The notes below the pieces were generated by a model, which made no database searches, was not told the origin of the DNA, and saw only the letters and a program-made list of their open reading frames with translations. A program made the translations under genes and the position numbers. DNA of 32,563 bases, from contig JAJRTK010000310.1 in NCBI GenBank assembly GCA_024278345.1, positions 1 through 32,563 of the forward strand, written 5' to 3'. Of the stretch, positions 25,757 to 32,563 are shown piece by piece. Position 1 is the first letter of the stretch. Each line of letters opens with the position of its first letter. Origin of the DNA: a bacterium (GTDB lineage: Bacteria; CSSED10-310; JAJRTK01).

Positions 25757-26647
25757 TTAGAAGGCATCGCCGGTGGATTCGAGGGGACCTGGGGATCCGG
25801 AAGAGCCAGGCGCCGGTGAATCCGTCCCCTGATTCTCGGGATTGTCCGAGAGGGATAATGGCGACGAAGGAGGGTCGAGGTGGGACATGACGTGACGAAA
25901 GCGTATCCAGGCGGTCCAGTTGGTCATCACGGCAAGGAAGAGGATGACCGCGGCCAGGAAATAGGTCCCCGGCTTTTCGACTCCGAAGTCGCGCTGGATG
26001 GTCAGGAGGACCGGAGCGCTCACCGATGCGATAATCAGAAGGAAAAGCCGCTCCGCACGCTGCATAAAGCCAACGTTGTCCACCTTGACCTTCAACGATT
26101 CTCCCCGGGCACGGCAATAGCTGACCATGAACGACCCGCCGAAGGCGAAAAAGACACCTAACCAGACGATCATCGAATCTCGGTAAAAGAGCATCAGGCC
26201 AAGGTAGACCACAAACTCGACATAGCGATCGAGGGTCGAGTCAAGGAAAGCGCCTCGGAGGCTCGACTGGCCGCCCTTTCTGGCGATCTGCCCATCGAGT
26301 ATGTCAAGGCAGCCCGTGATGGTCAGGGCGAATCCGGCGGCCTGCAGATATCCGACGGCATAGAGGGCTCCGGAGAGAATGCCCAAAAGGAGGCCGGCAT
26401 AGTTGAGAAAAGCTGGCGGCACGCCACCGCGAAGAAGAGCCCTCTCCAGAGGCGACAGCAGCCAGTACCAATAGCCTCGCACCGAGGCTCCCAGCAAGAA
26501 AGAGCTTCCCCTATCAGGTGCCTGGAACGTACTTCTCCCGGAGCGTGTCCAGAACAGGTACACGCCAAATCCCAGCAGTAAAACCACTAAAAGCAGCCCA
26601 GGAGCCAAAAGCGCAGCTACCAAACTGGGAATCTTGGGCGGATACAT
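25757..26647 (-). CDS. CDP-alcohol phosphatidyltransferase family protein
   Basis: About 296 residues from ATG 26647, with GGAGG ten bases upstream. The family signature D-x2-DG-x2-AR-x8-G-x3-D-x3-D is complete in LDILDGQIARKGGQ and GAFLDSTLDRYVE. Several hydrophobic segments surround it (YAGLLLGILSGALYAVGYLQ; FVVYLGLMLFYR; YFLAAVILFLAVM). An extra N-terminal helix precedes the enzyme core, and a Pro/Ser-rich tail ends the protein. Such enzymes transfer a phosphatidyl group from CDP-diacylglycerol to an alcohol such as glycerol phosphate or inositol phosphate at the inner membrane. The acceptor cannot be assigned. It is 47 bp upstream of the VWA gene and may be the first gene of the operon. 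Confidence 0.88.
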   Translation of the reverse strand: MYPPKIPSLVAALLAPGLLLVVLLLGFGVYLFWTRSGRSTFQAPDRGSSFLLGASVRGYWYWLLSPLERALLRGGVPPAFLNYAGLLLGILSGALYAVGYLQAAGFALTITGCLDILDGQIARKGGQSSLRGAFLDSTLDRYVEFVVYLGLMLFYRDSMIVWLGVFFAFGGSFMVSYCRARGESLKVKVDNVGFMQRAERLFLLIIASVSAPVLLTIQRDFGVEKPGTYFLAAVILFLAVMTNWTAWIRFRHVMSHLDPPSSPLSLSDNPENQGTDSPAPGSSGSPGPLESTGDAF

Positions 26648-27185
26648 TCTGGCTCGTCCTCCAAACGTGTCCGGTGTCACCGGCCCGGATCTCGCGGAAC
26701 GGGTTCCCGAAGGCCGGCACGACGATGACAAACTGGGAAGCAGCGGCGACCGGGCACTGGATCCTAGCCTCGGTCACCGGTTCGGACACAATAACCGCAC
26801 GGTCATCTCCGCACAACAGATGTCCAGGTGCCCTAAACCCAGATATCTCATCAAAAATCTACTGCGTCGTCTGATTCATCGTCTCCACCGGCGTCTTCGT
26901 CGGTCGGACATCCTCGACGTAGTACAAGACTACGCCTCCGGGGTTCCGTTCACCTGGTCTGAACCGAACCATGGGGTCCGATTCCCCGTGAACGGTTCCC
27001 CTTCGGTGTCCGCCTCTCCCTCCTTGGTGGAGCCGCGCCCGACTGGCTCGTGACGATCCTTGATGAGATATCCGGGCTAAAGCTCAGGTGGTATCACGCC
27101 TTGAGGGGAAGAAAAAGCAATGTCGCCGGATTTTACGGGTTGCCTTCCGCTCCCATCGCTCACACCTGTTCGCGCTACTCGCCCT
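26648..27185. other. Non-coding region holding a MITE-like element
   Basis: The first 185 bp is the presumed promoter region of the phosphatidyltransferase gene. It has short open frames in both strands that are not recognisable. Positions 26834-27082 are the inverted-repeat element described separately, and 27083-27185 contain nothing identified. Confidence 0.5.
26834..27082. mobile_element. MITE-like element with terminal inverted repeats
   Basis: GATATCTCATCAA at 26842-26854 recurs exactly, inverted, at 27060-27072. Partial similarity extends to about 26834-26860 and 27052-27082. The interior (about 200 bp) has no gene but holds a perfect hairpin CGTAGT-ACAAG-ACTACG at 26918-26934 and an ATGGGG/CCCCGT pairing near 26970-26990. 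The size and ends suit a non-autonomous IS derivative, but I cannot name the parent IS, and no clear target-site duplication was seen. Confidence 0.55.
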
Positions 27186-27380
27186 TCATCGCCCCTGAGA
27201 AGCTTTCTTTTTTCCGGTAAGCACTCCGCCGGCGAGGCCGAGGAGCAATCCAGCCCCGGCGGCCATCAGCAACACAGGCTCGGTGGAAGCCGCCGACCAA
27301 CCTTTCATTTTGCAAAAGAAAGCAGCGCCTCCAGTAGCGAGCACGAACCCCAGGATCAACCCAAGCAGGCCACGAAACAT
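27186..27380 (-). CDS. Small two-helix membrane protein
   Basis: 64 residues from ATG 27380, seven bases after AGAGGAAAGG. The protein is MFRGLLGLILGFVLATGGAA, then a short polar loop (FFCKMKGWSAASTEP), then a second glycine-rich helix (LLMAAGAGLLLGLAGGVL) and a basic C-terminal tail. It has several GxxxG-like spacings. No family is recognised. The longer open frame to 27533 has no credible start. Confidence 0.6.
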   Translation of the reverse strand: MFRGLLGLILGFVLATGGAAFFCKMKGWSAASTEPVLLMAAGAGLLLGLAGGVLTGKKKASQGR

Positions 27381-27836
27381 GTTGAAACCTTTCCTCTTGT
27401 TAACGGCCAAAACGATGGGAATGCAACGACCAGGAAACCTCATGACGGATCTACCGCGGCGCCGCATCCACGGTCCCACTGGCGACCTCGTCGGGTGGGG
27501 TTCCGCGATGAAAGCTCCGGAAATTACGACCACGGATTGAACGTTTTAGAGGAACGTATCAGCTCCGGTTTACAAGTCCACGCCCTACAGGAACCCACCG
27601 TTCAAGTGCGTGAATCCCGTCCGGCACGCCACCGGCAAGATGCCGGTGCCACCAGGGCGGCGCCGCAGAGTGTAAAGCAAAAACACGACAATTTGATAGG
27701 TGCCGTTTTAAAAACTCTATCAACTTCTCCTGCCAACTCCTAGAGAAAGAGCCTGCCATCAAGCGCACCTAGTTCCATGGTCCCCTCGAACAAGTTTTCA
27801 TCGCCCCTGGGAAGAATCGGAACGATGGAGCTCGCC
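27381..27836. other. Intergenic region with direct repeat copy 1
   Basis: Positions 27551-27672 are the first copy of a direct repeat found again at 32442. The rest has AT-richer stretches near 27690-27740 but no gene, terminator or promoter that I can support. Confidence 0.5.
27551..27672 (+). repeat. Direct repeat of about 120 bp, copy 1
   Basis: Closely matches 32442-32563 in the same orientation, with a few mismatches and small indels. Shared landmarks are ACAAGTCCACGC, GGAACCCACCGTTCAA, GTGAATCCCGTCCGGC, the perfect hairpin CACCGGCA-AGA-TGCCGGTG, and GGCGGCGCCGC. No coding potential. Confidence 0.8.
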
Positions 27837-28685
27837 TCAGCGTTTCCCCCAGCGCGCAACCAAGACGGGCAGGGGACAGCTCCGCATGACATAAGCCGTG
27901 GTGCTTCCCAGGAGTAGCTCGCGAAGGCGGCTGTGGCCAAAAGCACCCATAACGATGAGATCGGCTACACTCTCTTTGGCGGCAAGAACGATCTGTTCCC
28001 TGGGATCACCAGCTCGAAGCATTTCCGAAAAAGTGATTCCATGTGCCCCCAGGAGCTCCCGAGCCGTACTGAGCAAGGGCGAAGCCATATCAGCATGGGT
28101 CGCCACCGCCAACAACGTGACGTCCAACCGCTCCGTCTCGAAAAGGTGGATGGCAACCCGCAGCGCGGCGTTTGCCGCATGACTCCCGTCGTAGGCAATA
28201 AGGACACGCCCAAGCCGCTGAAAAGTATCCCCGGCCAGGAGTACGGGAATCCGGACGAGGCGCAACGTGTTCTCCACCGTACTGCCCAGAAGGTGGCCAA
28301 CCCATTCCGCGGTGTTGCTTCGGCGGCCCATGACGATGAGATCATGGCTCATGGAGAAGCGAGCGATGATTTTGTGGATCGATCCCGTCTCCACCACCGC
28401 TTTGCCTTGGATCCCGCGTTGATTGCAGATCCGCTGAAAACTCTCGAGAATGTGGTCTCCGTGTTTTTCAAGGCTCTCCCGCACCTGCGCCATGAGGCCG
28501 GTGAAGGGCACAACGCCGGAAATGCCGGACAGGTCCGCAAGGTAAGGTGCTTCCAGGATTTTGCTATCGATGACATACAACCCCGTCAGCGCCGCTCCTG
28601 AGCGGCTGGCCAGTTCCAGGGCAGTTTGGGTGGCGAGGCTGCTTTGGACACTCCCGTCGAGAGGCACTAGAAGTCTTTTAAACAT
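27837..28685 (-). CDS. Tandem universal stress protein (UspA family)
   Basis: About 282 residues from ATG 28685 (MFKRLLVPLDGSVQSS) containing two Usp domains (about 1-148 and 152-282). The second carries a complete ATP-binding motif, GAFGHSRLRELLLGST. The first has MGRRSNTAEWVGHLLGST, where the second glycine of G-x2-G is Ser, so nucleotide binding there may be weakened. Each domain begins with the usual beta-strand and Asp-Gly (LVPLDGS; LIAYDGS). Usp proteins are cytosolic and act in stress survival; specific partners are unknown. GAGGAG lies ten bases upstream. It is divergent from the barrel-protein gene, with 58 bp between starts, so the two may share a promoter region. Confidence 0.92.
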   Translation of the reverse strand: MFKRLLVPLDGSVQSSLATQTALELASRSGAALTGLYVIDSKILEAPYLADLSGISGVVPFTGLMAQVRESLEKHGDHILESFQRICNQRGIQGKAVVETGSIHKIIARFSMSHDLIVMGRRSNTAEWVGHLLGSTVENTLRLVRIPVLLAGDTFQRLGRVLIAYDGSHAANAALRVAIHLFETERLDVTLLAVATHADMASPLLSTARELLGAHGITFSEMLRAGDPREQIVLAAKESVADLIVMGAFGHSRLRELLLGSTTAYVMRSCPLPVLVARWGKR

Positions 28686-28743
28686 CTTCCTTGGTCTCCT
28701 CAACCCGATTGTACCATTCTAGTCATAGCTCAAAAACCACTCC

Positions 28744-29385
28744 ATGAGCGACACCATGCCTTGTAAGAAGTCGTTTCGGCCCCTGGCTCCTTTTATGGGC
28801 ATGGTTTTTGCTCTTGTTTTTCTGGTGATTCCAGAGCCGGTTTCGGGGGTGGAGCATGAGCTTCGAGTCTCCGCGGGGTCGGTGTGGCCCAGGGAGAACC
28901 GTTTCAACAAGTTCGTCGATGGATCCTGGACCAGCGGGTCCATCGGTTATCGGATTCGCCCCTTCGGCCCGGTATGGCTCGGTGTGGAAGGCGTCTTGGC
29001 AAGAGGAGAGGGGAGGAGCGCGGGAGATGCCTCCCGGCTTCGGTTCGAGCGGCGGTCCGTCCTTCTTCTGGCGGGTATGTCGTGGGCTGTTTTTAGTCGC
29101 GTCGAAGCCGGATTGGGCGGTGGAGCAACAGTTGATGGCCTCATGGAGGATGTTCTGCCTTGGCAAGGATCCGGTGTTGCCTCAACGACCCGGCTCCGGG
29201 GCCTTGGTTGGGTGGTGGAGCTTTCGGCCTCCACGAGGCTCTGGAAAAAGGTTTGGCTCCCGCTGGCGCTACAGTACCGCCGGAGCCAGTATCGTGGGGG
29301 CTTTCGAGAGTTCACTCTGGGTGAGATCTCGGTGGCCGTGGGTTTGAGCTGGCGCTTTGGGCGCCATGCCGCGAATTCCCCATGA
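28744..29385 (+). CDS. Predicted outer-membrane beta-barrel protein
   Basis: 213 residues with a signal peptide (hydrophobic core GMVFALVFLVIPEP near residues 19-32). Alternating strands typical of a small barrel follow: HELRVSAGSVWP, SGSIGYRIRPFGPVWLGVEG, SVLLLAGMSWAVFSRVEAGL, GWVVELSASTRLWKKVWLPL and ISVAVGLSWRFG. The last strand ends in FGRHAANSP rather than at a terminal aromatic residue. No specific family is recognised. The start may instead be a Met at residue 5, since neither has a clear ribosome site. The secreted beta-propeller-like gene begins 33 bp downstream, suggesting a pair. Confidence 0.6.
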   Translation: MSDTMPCKKSFRPLAPFMGMVFALVFLVIPEPVSGVEHELRVSAGSVWPRENRFNKFVDGSWTSGSIGYRIRPFGPVWLGVEGVLARGEGRSAGDASRLRFERRSVLLLAGMSWAVFSRVEAGLGGGATVDGLMEDVLPWQGSGVASTTRLRGLGWVVELSASTRLWKKVWLPLALQYRRSQYRGGFREFTLGEISVAVGLSWRFGRHAANSP

Positions 29386-29418
29386 AGCTCCATTCTCTGT
29401 ACAGAAAGAAAATGACTG

Positions 29419-30600
29419 ATGAGACTGTCATGGGTTTGGGTCTATTTCGCCTTGCTCTTCGGATCGTTTTTTTTCCCGTGGGTCGAGGCGGAATCGGGGA
29501 GCGCCGTTTTTGAAGAACCGGTACTCCTGGTGGAGAACCACGAAGGCGGTTTTGCGCCGTTCGTTTTGTACGGTCCCCTGCGAGTCAGCTCGGTGGCTGG
29601 ATCGGGAGCTGCCCTCATCTGGACTGAAAAACGGCTTAGCCGCGGCCCGTTCGAGATCGAGCTCTTGGGAAAGATTCTGGGTCCCAACGGCTGGAGCGAG
29701 GATCGTTACCTGACCACGCTTTCGGATCAAGCGCTTCCCGGCGCCATCGCGCTCTGGATGGAATCGGCCAGCCGGCTCCACGTGGTCTATTCGGCAGCCT
29801 CTCAAGGGCAAAACGAGCTGCTGGAGCGGCTTCTGGATCAAAACCTACAAACTGTAGCCCGGAGGGTATTGGATCGGAGTACCGAGGAGCTGAGCATGAT
29901 CTCTCTCGTTCCCTCGGGGTCTGCTGGCGGCATCTGCTACCGGCGAGGCTCGGAGATCCTGTTCCGCTCCCTGGACACAAGCGCGAAGCCGGTGAGCCTA
30001 TTTCAGGAGGCGCGGCCATCCCACCTGGCCATGGTGGGCGGAGACCGAACGGTCTTCGTCGCCATGGCTCATGCTCGAAAAGACGATCTCCGCAAAGACC
30101 TCCGAAGCCGGATCGAGATTGTAGAGCTTCTGGACGGCCACGAAGTCAACCGCGGAACCGTCGCCGAGCCTCCCGGGACCGTGGCGGGACTGGCCTTGGC
30201 CATTTCCTCCTCCGGGAAAGTCGCCGTTGCCTGGGCCGATGATCGATTCTCTGTCCGGCAGCTTCCCAGCACGGAAATCTTCTGCCGCATTCGCCAAACC
30301 GATGGGACCTGGCTTTCTGAAACCCGTTTGACGACATGGCTTGGCGACTCCCTGGAACCCTTGCTCACGTGGGACCCCCAAGAACGGCTTCACTTGATCT
30401 GGCAAGACAACCGGGAAGGATCCTGGGAGGTGTACCACAAGATTTCAGGGAGCCAGGAAACCGACGCTATTTCGTCCAGGGACGGAATCCACTCCGTCAC
30501 TCCGTCCGCGGCGTGGATTGGTGGGCGGCTCACCGTGGTGTGGCGCGACGGCATTGAGGGAAGGGCCGATCTTTATCTTAGCCGGGAGGCCACCGAATGA
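29419..30600 (+). CDS. Secreted protein with sialidase/BNR-like beta-propeller repeats
   Basis: 393 residues with a signal peptide (VWVYFALLFGSFFFPWVEA, residues 6-24). The mature part has repeated strand groups of the sialidase/BNR type, with Asp- and Trp-containing turns. Examples are AALIWTEKRLSRGPFEIELL, RLHVVYSAASQGQNELLER, VAVAWADDRFSVRQL, LHLIWQDNREGSWEVYHKIS and RLTVVWRDGIEGRADLYLS. No catalytic residue set of true sialidases can be identified, so an enzymatic role is not claimed. Such domains often occur in surface or secreted binding proteins. ATG 29419 has only a weak AGAAAG upstream. Next gene in this direction: none; a repeat follows. Confidence 0.6.
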   Translation: MRLSWVWVYFALLFGSFFFPWVEAESGSAVFEEPVLLVENHEGGFAPFVLYGPLRVSSVAGSGAALIWTEKRLSRGPFEIELLGKILGPNGWSEDRYLTTLSDQALPGAIALWMESASRLHVVYSAASQGQNELLERLLDQNLQTVARRVLDRSTEELSMISLVPSGSAGGICYRRGSEILFRSLDTSAKPVSLFQEARPSHLAMVGGDRTVFVAMAHARKDDLRKDLRSRIEIVELLDGHEVNRGTVAEPPGTVAGLALAISSSGKVAVAWADDRFSVRQLPSTEIFCRIRQTDGTWLSETRLTTWLGDSLEPLLTWDPQERLHLIWQDNREGSWEVYHKISGSQETDAISSRDGIHSVTPSAAWIGGRLTVVWRDGIEGRADLYLSREATE

Positions 30601-31004
30601 GCAGAGTGAGCCTCGATCAGGCGAAAGCGCCCACAGTCATCGATGGCTGGTATGACGAGCGCCTCCACGCCGGTCGCGTGCGGCCTGTCTCAAGATCTGT
30701 CCCTGGCGCGGCCATCCACGCAAGGCGGGACACTTCAAGGATTGTGGAAAATCCAATCGTCTGGGCAACGCCTCGCTCCGCTTGGCGGGTAACGCCTCGC
30801 GTTACTCGGCGGTCGTCTGGGGACTCTGTCCCCCGCCCCCTGGCAGGGCTTTGCCCTGCACCCACCAGGGAGCCAGCTCAACTTCCCGTTGCAACAAATG
30901 GCAACGGGATCCCAGCCCACATTTTTGTACGGTGGGCCTCGCTTATGCTCGGCGTCTCGCTTCGCTCGGCCCCGCGTTTTCCTTTTTTTCTGTTCTGTCC
31001 CGGC
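30601..31004. other. Convergent intergenic region filled by repeat copy C
   Basis: This region separates the 3' ends of the beta-propeller gene (+) and the flippase-like gene (-). It is mostly hairpin-stack repeat copy C. Open frames here are Arg/Pro-rich products of the palindromes. The repeat may serve as a transcription terminator. Confidence 0.55.
30708..30990 (+). repeat. Hairpin-stack repeat, full copy C
   Basis: The modules follow the order of copy B. An opening CCATCCACGCAA block comes first, then a GGGTAACG/CGTTACTC stem (about 30787-30808), GGGGAC-TCT-GTCCCC and GCAGGGC-TTT-GCCCTGC. CACCCACCAGGGAGCCAGCTC and then a T-rich tail (about 30976-30990) complete it. An extra hairpin CCCGTTGC/GCAACGGG (about 30886-30909) is inserted relative to copy B. 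Confidence 0.75.
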
Positions 31005-32126
31005 TTAAGTGGATACCCTTGTGCTCACACTCTCGGCCCCGCCGTTTCCACCAGGCATGGGAGGAGTTTCTTTCGCACTTTTCTCGTTTTCCCGGTGCGG
31101 ATGGAAAAGGCGTTCAGCCTTCTCTTCCACGCTCCCGAGCTGGCCGATCCCCACTCCTTCGATCTGAAGACAGGCGAGGCCGAAGATTGTCGTCGGGATG
31201 TACCCTGACGCGTGAAGTGCAATGGCTACTGCTTTCGCCGTGGCCCCATCGACGCCCGCGCCCGCATAGAGAGCTAGTCCCTGCATCACCGCGAAATGCA
31301 TCGCCCCAACGCCGCCGGGACTGGGGACGAACATGCTGAAGACCGACAGCACCAGGAGCAGCATCGCCGCCGAAATCGGCAGATGAACGTCAAAGGCGCT
31401 CATCACCATGGGAAAGGTCACAAAGAGCATTCCCCAGAGCATTGCGGAGTAGAAGATGACGCCACCCAGGGCCCGGAAACTGCTCAAACACTGGAGCCCC
31501 TCGATGAAGGTTTCCAGAAGGCCCAACGCTTTCCCGGACAACAACTCAGGGAGCGGCGAAAGAATGCGCGTCGCAAGCTTCAACACCCATGCCGAGCGCG
31601 CATAAAGGAGCCCCAGCATCACCACGACTCCCAGTGAACCCGACCCCACCATCCAGCCCAAGAGACGCAGCCGCTCGGAGCTCACGCTCCCCGATTCAGA
31701 TACGGGCAATTCGAATCCCCCCAGCAGGATCGCCAGAATCACCATGACCGTCAAAAAGTCGAACAGCCGCTCCAGGAAAACCGTGGCAAAAGTCGCTGAA
31801 ACCCCCGCGCCGTGGCCTCGGCCAAGAAGATAGGAGCGGACCAGCTCTCCGGCGCCCCGGGGCACGAAGTTGTTCACCAGGAAACCGATGGAGGTGATTC
31901 GCACAAGGCTCCCGTAACTGGCCGATTCGCCCAGCCGCCCCAAAAGCAGTCGCCATCGGAAGCCCCGGATGAAGAAGGTTCCCACCTGGATCACCATGGC
32001 TAGGAGGATCGGCCAAATCCGCGCCCGCGACAGTGCGGCACCAAGCTCGGAAAAATCCGTGTTCCGGAAGAACAAGACAAGAAGGGCGAGGCCAAAGGCC
32101 GCCCCCAGTATAACTTTGCGGCGCAT
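31005..32126 (-). CDS. Flippase-like membrane protein (LPG synthase TM region / UPF0104)
   Basis: 373 residues from ATG 32126, with GGAG seven bases upstream; the frame is open to 32405 but the extension is low-complexity. The protein has about eight hydrophobic segments. Family-typical stretches are LLAMVIQVGTFFIRGFRWRL near residues 36-55, the SIGFLVNNFVPRGAGELVRS segment near 77-96, and FSMFVPSPGGVGAMH near 278-292. This is the YbhN/UPF0104 or LPG_synthase_TM family. In MprF the related domain flips modified phospholipids; free-standing homologues are mostly uncharacterised and often sit near lipid or glycan genes. A charged tail (about 330-373, HPHRENEKSAKET) ends the protein. Confidence 0.85.
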   Translation of the reverse strand: MRRKVILGAAFGLALLVLFFRNTDFSELGAALSRARIWPILLAMVIQVGTFFIRGFRWRLLLGRLGESASYGSLVRITSIGFLVNNFVPRGAGELVRSYLLGRGHGAGVSATFATVFLERLFDFLTVMVILAILLGGFELPVSESGSVSSERLRLLGWMVGSGSLGVVVMLGLLYARSAWVLKLATRILSPLPELLSGKALGLLETFIEGLQCLSSFRALGGVIFYSAMLWGMLFVTFPMVMSAFDVHLPISAAMLLLVLSVFSMFVPSPGGVGAMHFAVMQGLALYAGAGVDGATAKAVAIALHASGYIPTTIFGLACLQIEGVGIGQLGSVEEKAERLFHPHRENEKSAKETPPMPGGNGGAESVSTRVST

Positions 32127-32441
32127 GGAGAGACTCCAGTGAGATCGGCTTGTCAAGAAAGCGACAGTACCATTCCATGCCCAGCTACGCCAACCAGGGA
32201 CAGAGAATCCGTATCTTCCTACCACTTCATGCTTTTCCGCGCCAAGGGAATGCGGGTTCGCCGAAGACCTTCCAGCGCCACCGTGGAAACCGCCAAAATT
32301 CCGATCATGCTCTTCGCCCAGGGCGCTGGTTTCGGTAAACCCTTTGTTTTCTTTGTGTTGCATTCCGCTCAAAGCGGGCGCCATCCGGCGCCCGCTCCTC
32401 GCCATTGTCGCCGCCTTCGCTCCATTGTCCTAGGGCTGGAG
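32127..32441. other. Upstream region of the flippase-like gene, no gene seen
   Basis: Positions 32127-32441 hold no convincing coding sequence on either strand; open frames give low-complexity peptides. The promoter of the minus-strand gene should be here, but no box is clear. Confidence 0.4.
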
Positions 32442-32563
32442 GGGACCTATCAGATCCGGTTGACAAGTCCACGCACGCAAGGAACCCACCGTTCAATTCC
32501 GTGAATCCCGTCCGGCCCGCCACCGGCAAGATGCCGGTGCCACCATGGCGGCGCCGCGGAGTG
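32442..32563 (+). repeat. Direct repeat of about 120 bp, copy 2 (reaches right edge)
   Basis: Same orientation and landmarks as 27551-27672, including the CACCGGCA-AGA-TGCCGGTG hairpin and the terminal GGCGGCGCCGC.GAGTG. It is cut by the window edge and may continue. Confidence 0.8.

Noticed and set aside
25710-26117. N-terminal extension of the VWA protein
   Set aside because: It overlaps the conserved phosphatidyltransferase gene and is low-complexity; ATG 25709 has a good ribosome site.
30597-31208. Plus-strand open frame of 203 codons after the propeller gene
   Set aside because: It reads through repeat copy C and antisense to the flippase-like gene; the product is Arg/Pro/Ser-rich.
32127-32405. 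N-terminal extension of the flippase-like protein
   Set aside because: The extension lacks family features; ATG 32126 begins directly at the first membrane segment and has GGAG upstream.

Overview
The window is a GC-rich bacterial chromosome segment of about 32.5 kb from an organism I cannot name. Several genes point to a Gram-negative (diderm), probably uncultured lineage such as Acidobacteriota, Myxococcota or a relative. These are a predicted outer-membrane barrel, a MacA/MacB-type export operon, two Hanks-type Ser/Thr kinases, a DUF4388-like domain, a VKOR-DsbA fusion and a two-subunit 2-oxoacid:ferredoxin oxidoreductase. No rRNA, tRNA, CRISPR array, phage or transposase gene was seen.

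Layout. 1-978 (-) is the 5' part of a secreted protein resembling exo-rhamnogalacturonan lyase/YetA; it runs off the left edge and passes in frame into a hairpin-rich repeat. 979-1755 is repeat DNA. 1756-4275 (+) is an ATP/ADP-carrier-like MFS protein with a HEAT-like tail. It overlaps the end of a membrane-anchored Ser/Thr kinase at 4264-5955 (-). rlmD follows at 6255-7685 (+), then about 1 kb with a probable decayed membrane-protein gene. 8698-14724 (-) is a MacA/ATPase/permease operon whose first permease carries a roughly 500-residue DUF4388-like extension and whose second is an ordinary MacB-type permease. 15121-18002 (+) is korAB, separated by a bidirectional terminator from a convergent 7Fe ferredoxin gene (18212-18469, -).

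From 26647 down to 18649 (-) lies a likely transcription unit: CDP-alcohol phosphatidyltransferase, VWA protein, small TPR-like protein, TPR-kinase, TPR protein with a degenerate J-domain, and VKOR-DsbA. The kinase, VWA and TPR/J genes look like one uncharacterised signalling or protein-assembly module. The right end holds a small membrane protein, a tandem universal stress protein, an outer-membrane barrel followed by a secreted beta-propeller-like protein, and a flippase-like (LPG synthase TM/UPF0104) membrane protein.

Three families of non-coding repeats occur between the genes. The first is a composite stack of hairpins ending in a T-run (near 1-137, 1040-1300, 1393-1623 and 30708-30990, with a fragment at 8644-8670). 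The second is a direct repeat of about 120 bp (27551 and 32442). The third is a MITE-like element of about 245 bp with terminal inverted repeats (26834-27082).
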